The translations under genes and the position numbers were made by a program. Of a stretch of 64,000 bases of DNA, positions 59,340 to 64,000 are shown piece by piece (position 1 is the stretch's first letter; each line of letters begins with the position of its first letter). The DNA is from Phorcus lineatus (taxonomy: Eukaryota > Mollusca > Gastropoda > Trochida > Trochidae). The DNA is taken from the NCBI GenBank assembly GCA_921293015.1, contig OV121097.1, forward strand, positions 31,807,929 to 31,871,928, given 5' to 3'. The notes beneath the pieces were generated by a model. The model searched no databases and was not told the DNA's origin. It saw nothing but the letters and a program-made list of their open reading frames with translations.

Positions 59340-60665
59340 AGACTCTCAACTTACTCTCCTAAGGAGGACTGGTTTCCTAAAACAGCTGCTACAGTCCAAG
59401 GACAAATTATACTAACCTCTCTTTGGTGTGGGGTGTGTGTGTGGGGGGGGGGGGGGGGGGGGGGGGACTGTGAAGGAAGCCATTTAAGTACCAGAACTGG
59501 AAAGAGAGAGGAAGAGAAGTGAAGATCTACACATCTTGGCACTATCAGTGTCTCCTAGACACAACAAGTCCACTCGTAGCAAGCAAAGGACTCCTAATAA
59601 GTGGTCTGATTCTGGTCGGTTCCAACAGCAATCGTGGACGCCAAAGAAGAACAAGGATCGGTCACAACAAAAGCCTGGGACTCCAGGTAGAAGAGATGGC
59701 CGAGGCGGAGGCAGAGGCCAACAGAGGGTTTGAAGCCCTTGCCCCTTCAGTTCAATCGGTATCGACCCTTGCCTGACCCAAGATTTTTCCATAAGATGTT
59801 TCGATTGGCCCGGTCGGGGGTCGTCTGCAACAATATTCCCACAACTGGCCCATTGTTACTGACGACCCTTGGATAAATCAAGGTTATCGTCTCCAGTTCA
59901 AGACATTTCCACCGACTACTTCTTTGCCAGTGGGTCCCCGTTTTCATCTGTCTGGTCATCCCCTAGTGGCAGCGGAGGATGCGATCCAGAAGTTGATGGA
60001 CCATGGGCAAGTCATCGAACTGGATCCTGCATCGGGTTTCAAAGGGTTCTTTTCACCAATCTTCCTGATTTTCCAAAGACGGATACAGAAGAACTCACGA
60101 TGCTTATAGATCTAAAGAACTTGAACAAGAACTACCTGCACAGATCGCTTCACTTCAGAATGGACTCCATTGCAGCGTTGAAGCTGGCTCTACGACCAGG
60201 GGACTGGATGGTCTCATTCGACCTCAGAGATGCGTATCAACATGCCCCAATCCATCCAGCGGATTTGCAGTCAACGGGAGTTGTTCCAGTTCAAATTTCG
60301 TCCGTTCGGAATGTCCATAGCTCCTTGGTTATTCACAAGATACAGCTCCAGAGCTCAGCTTTCTTCACTCGAAATCTATAAGGATGCACGGTTATCAGGA
60401 CGACTTCCTACTTCCAGACCACATACAACGAAAGTTAGAGCACAACAGAGACCATGCTGTTTCTACCTTCCAACATCTGGGTTTCATCGTGCATCCAGAG
60501 AAGTCAGACTTTATACCATCCCAGAAGGTCAAATATATCGGGGCGATTTTTGACACAGGAAATTCCATACTCCTCCCACCAGTGGGCAGGGTGGAAATGG
60601 CTCGAAGCTTGATCCGCAGCATGTCGCAGTCTCCACAGTCTCTACGCATTGATGAGAAGCCACAC
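59340..60665 (+). mobile_element. Decayed DIRS-like (tyrosine-recombinase) retrotransposon: gag end plus reverse transcriptase
   Basis: A basic, Gln/Arg/Gly-rich stretch (59536-59733; KNKDRSQQKPGTPGRRDGRG) resembles the end of a gag-like product. Then come polymerase pieces in alternating frames: NWPIVTDDPWINQGYRLQFK (about 59834-59893); EDAIQKLMDHGQVIEL; LIDLKNLNKNYL with FRMDSIAALK and RPGDWMVSFDLRDAYQHAPI (first catalytic Asp); FKFRPFGMSIAPWLFTR; GYQDDFLL (catalytic YxDD at 60393-60404); LGFIVHPEKSDFIPSQ and IGAIFDTGNSILLPP. The order and wording (GDWM.SxDLxDAY.H.PIHP, LGF....KS...PSQ) are those of DIRS-type elements. At least four frame changes, and the RNase H, methyltransferase and recombinase parts are missing after 60665. 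Confidence 0.8.
59443..59466. repeat. Uninterrupted run of 24 G
   Basis: Preceded by a short GT tract (gtgtggggtgtgtgtgt), inside the DIRS-like remnant. Could form G-quadruplex structures, and its length may be misassembled. It makes poly-Gly/poly-Pro chance frames on both strands. Confidence 0.9.
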
Positions 60666-62250
60666 TATTTTTAGAAATAATTTCATGATCCATTTTTTTC
60701 AAAGAATTTACTACTTCACTTTAGGAAAAAAACCATTATGTTAAGGAAGATGAAAATTGATTAATTTTAGACAACTAGCATAAACACGAATGTAACTTAC
60801 ATTGTTGCATTACTGTTCTCAATAGTCCACAAGGTGTTGTCCAACTCAAAACTGTAAGTAGCTACCATTTGCAATATGTTTTGTCAGGCATCCGTTTGAC
60901 AAGGTTTGAACAAATGAATGAACTCTGTTTTGCTAAATTCCTTCACACTTCCTGCAATGCCATTTCCAGTCGTGAAAATGTCTCGGACGTTTTATACGTT
61001 GTCTGCATGACAATCCGATTCATTCCATTAAAGTTAAGTGGGATGAAGTACTTGTGTTTGGTAAGTTCACCTAAAATTTTGACAAGGTAGTGGAACATGA
61101 CCCACTTCACAACAAAACAAATTCTCAAATGAAAAAGTTCCATGTCATAAAATAAAATGATCAAACAGTACCAGTATACAAAGACTCGTTTATTGCATTA
61201 CCTCTGTTGAAGACGAAATTCGATACTAAGCCCACCTAAAGTTTGAAAGCCTTTGAGATCTTAAATTTACAAAACCACAGTAGCCGATTGCACAGTTTAA
61301 AGTTGCTAAAAAAGTAGCGATAACGGGCCCTGTTTCACTAAATTTGGCCTTTGATGTTGATTTGGACAGATAATTATTGGTTCTTTCAGACGGAATTAGT
61401 GTGAATAAGTCTACCTCAAAGGCAGAATATATTATCATTCATGTGTCGGGCAAACGCAAATCGAGACTTTATAGTTTTAATCAGTATACTGAGGTTTCTG
61501 TGCAAATAGAATTGCAAATTTGAAAAGTTTCGTGCCTATTCTTCTTATTATTAGTACAACCATCTTTTGCGTTTATTGCCCTGTCGTTTACGAGAAAGCT
61601 TTTAACAATCATACAACAATGACTTTTAAAGTCAGTAAAGTATATGATTTTTTTATTCTCACGGTTTTTATATGAGTTGAAAATTAACAAATCCACCTAT
61701 GCTTTTCCTAAAATGAACAATTAGCATATTGTCTTGACACTGCCTATGATGTAAAAGTTGTAACTGTTGCTGTTCATAGTATTTGTTCACTAAGCTTCCA
61801 AAAAATTGAGAATACATATTTGTCAGATGGATTCATTAAAGTAGAAATTCTGCAAACCTCGCAGCAATGCGTTGTAGTAGGAAATAGCAAACTGTTGTTG
61901 AATCTGCAAAGGCACAGTTTGCATAAACAGTGACTGATAACATCTGTTACCTCGCAATTAAGTTTGACTTTTGATATTTGGACATTTCAAGTGAATGGTC
62001 CAGTTACTTATTTGTACAGTCCAGTAGGAATACGATTCTGGATTAGTCTATCCGAAGTCAATTACCTAATCCACTGTATACAAGTTTTGAAAAAGTATTG
62101 CAATTGAAGCATTAGCACTTTCCTGCAGCGAAGACGTTCCGAACTCAGCCTTCTGCATGGCGTCAATTTTCTTGGATTCAAGGGGCGTGATTTTTATAAT
62201 TACCTAAACTACAATAACAGGAGCGTACTATGCTCACTTGTTGAAACAAT
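60666..62250. other. Intergenic DNA, nothing recognised
   Basis: Short frames 60869-61164 overlap antisense to one another. Only the weak 51.3-kb-like repeat at 61850-61910 was noticed. Confidence 0.35.
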
Positions 62251-62251
62251 T

Positions 62252-62450
62252 GAGGTGAGGTGAGGTGGCTTTGAACAACGTAACACTCCCCCCTATAGTC
62301 CAGACCTGGTCCCAGGCGACTTCTATCTGTTTCGCAATTTGAAATGATTTAGCGATTATGATAACCATGCATTTACTGAGGCTTGGCTCAGGGGCCATTC
62401 AGAAGACTTCCACCGCAAGGCCAGACACAGTTTCAGGGACATTATATTGA
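62252..62450 (+). pseudogene. Second mariner-like transposase scrap
   Basis: After an (AGGTG)3 tract, frame 62282-62343 reads NTPPYSPDLVPGDFYLFRNL then K-stop. This is the mariner third-aspartate motif (PPYSPDLAPSD.HLF..LK), with Ser replaced by Gly. Further on, AFTEAWLRGHSEDFHRKA resembles the region just before the mariner C-terminus. Only about 60 codons remain, with a stop and a frame change. It is a different copy from the one at 38 kb. Confidence 0.7.
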
Positions 62451-62862
62451 AAAATAAAATCAACATCACAACCATTGACTTCTGTTTTATATCAAATTCT
62501 ATGTATTTGAGTCGTTGAATTTTATCAAATTGTAAGACATTACAAAATGAAAGTAGCATTGGTATAATTATCATATTTATCATAGTTGTGCTTTTAAGGA
62601 TGATGCAAATATAACATCTGTTTATTCAAACATCAATTAGTATTATGACTATATAGTCTTATGGCTTCTCATGCACAAAATTATGATCAGTATCCTCATA
62701 ACTTAATTACATAAAATGTGTGAATTATGTATGGATTTTAGAAGTCGATTCAATTTATTTTCTCTTGTTTTAAAATGGCTTGATTACCAGCTTAATTCCC
62801 TTAATTCAGGTGTAGAGGTGCATACACAGAAAAAACAAAAATAGTTATGTAGATATAAGTGT

Positions 62863-63324
62863 CTAATCATTGTTTAATTTCACCTTTCCATATATACATG
62901 GTATACTAAACTCCCCTATTGACATTAAGGTAAATACATACTTAACTGATAATTCCTTCAAAACATATTTAAAATATATATGCTCCTGAAAAGTAACCAC
63001 CAAACGTTTAAAAATTCTTGCTGTTTTTTTAGGTAATACCTTCTTTTCTCCAAGCATAAAATAACTGTAATGCTTATCTGTTTTAAGCTTATCCTTAATA
63101 CCTTTAATTATATTATTGTTGGCAACTCGGTTCTTGCTTTTGTGGAAGAAAAACATAACGATGTATTTTTCTTCAATAATATTTTGTAAAAATTGTTGAA
63201 ATTTTCTTTCATATAACTTTTTCACTGCTATCAACGAAAAACGTTGACAAAAGATCCAAATACTGACCAAGCACAAAAAATATAAATACTTTTTACGAGT
63301 GATTGACAAATAGACATCAAACAT
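62863..63324 (-). other. Unidentified 153-codon frame with an N-terminal membrane anchor
   Basis: Not recognised. Residues 1-12 are short and basic (ITRKK). Residues about 13-32 (YLYFLCLVSIWIFCQRFSLI) form one hydrophobic segment, followed by a Lys-rich soluble part (KLYERKFQQFLQNIIEEKYI; MLGEKKVLPKKTARIFKRL). This is the layout of a type II membrane protein such as a Golgi glycosyltransferase, but no DxD or other catalytic motif is visible and the frame stops early. By length it is borderline for a chance frame in AT-rich DNA. A second minus frame upstream (63907-63692) has no joining splice evidence. Confidence 0.25.
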
Positions 63325-64000
63325 TTCATTTCAATTTCGGACCCGCCAAGTGTAATTTCAAAATAGGGCGTCCATTCAGAAAGGCTCTTTTGATCATGAT
63401 AAACTCATTTACTTGAAATTAAAAAATTAAATTGTGTAAGCTTGAAATTGTCAATGATCTTAGGTTTTACAGAAACAGACACGACAATGTACAGCAATTT
63501 GTCAGTTACATTACATTTTTTGAAGGATCATGTAACCATGTCATCATCAACCTACAATCGACACAATCTTGGAAGATACCTGAAAAGAAGATTATTATTA
63601 CTGGACATGTTCACATAGACTTTTACCATTCATTATAACATACAATTTACATACAGTTTCATAGGTCTAGATTTAGCCACTTCTCATATCATCACATCAC
63701 AGTGTATCTGCTTCGCAACCAAACTTGTTTCTTCTTCAAAATCGAAATGAATTTGAGTTTCTGGTTTTGCGAAACAATGCAACTCTCAAACTTTGTGAAG
63801 TACTGCTGCCGCAGCCGATATTCACTTTGACAAAACCATCCAAGCAGAAAACTTATTTCTGAGTCTTCACATAAAACTATCCAGTTTGGAAAGAAAACAT
63901 TCGCCATTGTCTAGCAACCTCCTTTGGACACTTTTCAATTCTATGCTTGATAACATGGACCTACACATTCAAAGGATGACAGAAATAATCTTGTCCACAA
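63325..64000. other. Right edge, nothing firmly recognised
   Basis: Frames at 63432-63638 (plus) and 63692-63907 (minus) lack identifiable domains. A gene entering from beyond the window cannot be excluded. Confidence 0.3.

Noticed and set aside
59351-59792. Overlapping frames with poly-Pro/poly-Gly on both strands
   Set aside because: Caused by the 24-G run and antisense of the DIRS-like remnant.

Overview
The window is AT-rich, intron-rich animal nuclear DNA with many transposon fossils. There are no operons, closely packed reading frames or CRISPR arrays. The repeat mix (a SINE ending in a 'gcggtgttaaa'-type segment, mariner, DIRS-like and several LINE fragments) together with an invertebrate CCN gene suggests a lophotrochozoan, most likely a mollusc. 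That placement is an inference, not something the sequence proves.

One host gene can be supported with confidence: a CCN-family (CYR61/CTGF/NOV-like) secreted matricellular protein on the + strand. Its four hallmark modules lie on four consecutive exons: IGFBP (25525-25720), VWC (26846-27139), TSP1 (27629 to 27825 or 27810) and C-terminal cystine knot (28410-28691). A signal-peptide exon about 12 kb upstream (13318-13467) ends at a consensus splice donor in the phase that exon 2 needs. Joined, the five exons give about 372 codons, the normal CCN length. The upstream 11.9-13.3 kb is visibly richer in GC and CpG and is the likely promoter/5' leader.

Layout. 0-7 kb: a diverged ~1.7 kb duplication (0.5-2.2 and 4.9-6.6 kb), a nearly perfect 403-bp tandem duplication, and a MITE-like element with 28-bp terminal inverted repeats. 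7-13 kb: mostly featureless, with a cluster of CRE-like sites at 7.04-7.13 kb. 13.3-28.7 kb: the CCN gene. Its 12-kb first intron holds a SINE, a microsatellite, an inverted-repeat pair and a 232-bp tandem duplication. Its second intron holds a long hairpin with a hammerhead-like core. 30.4-33.8 kb: a broken copy of the end of the CCN cystine-knot exon, beside a LINE 3' end, with 1.33 kb of the pair tandemly duplicated. 37-59 kb: three collinear, diverged copies of one segment (about 37.3-43.8, 45.4-46.8 and 56.9-58.6 kb). The first is interrupted by a dead mariner and a 2.5-kb 5'-truncated LINE. 59.1-60.7 kb: a decayed DIRS-type retrotransposon. 62.3 kb: a second mariner fossil. 62.9-63.3 kb: an unidentified 153-codon frame.

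I found no convincing evidence of an undescribed multi-gene system. The most useful leads are the remote signal exon and decoy splice site of the CCN gene, the exon-fragment/LINE tandem duplication, the segmental repeat series around the gene, and the hairpin with hammerhead-like core.
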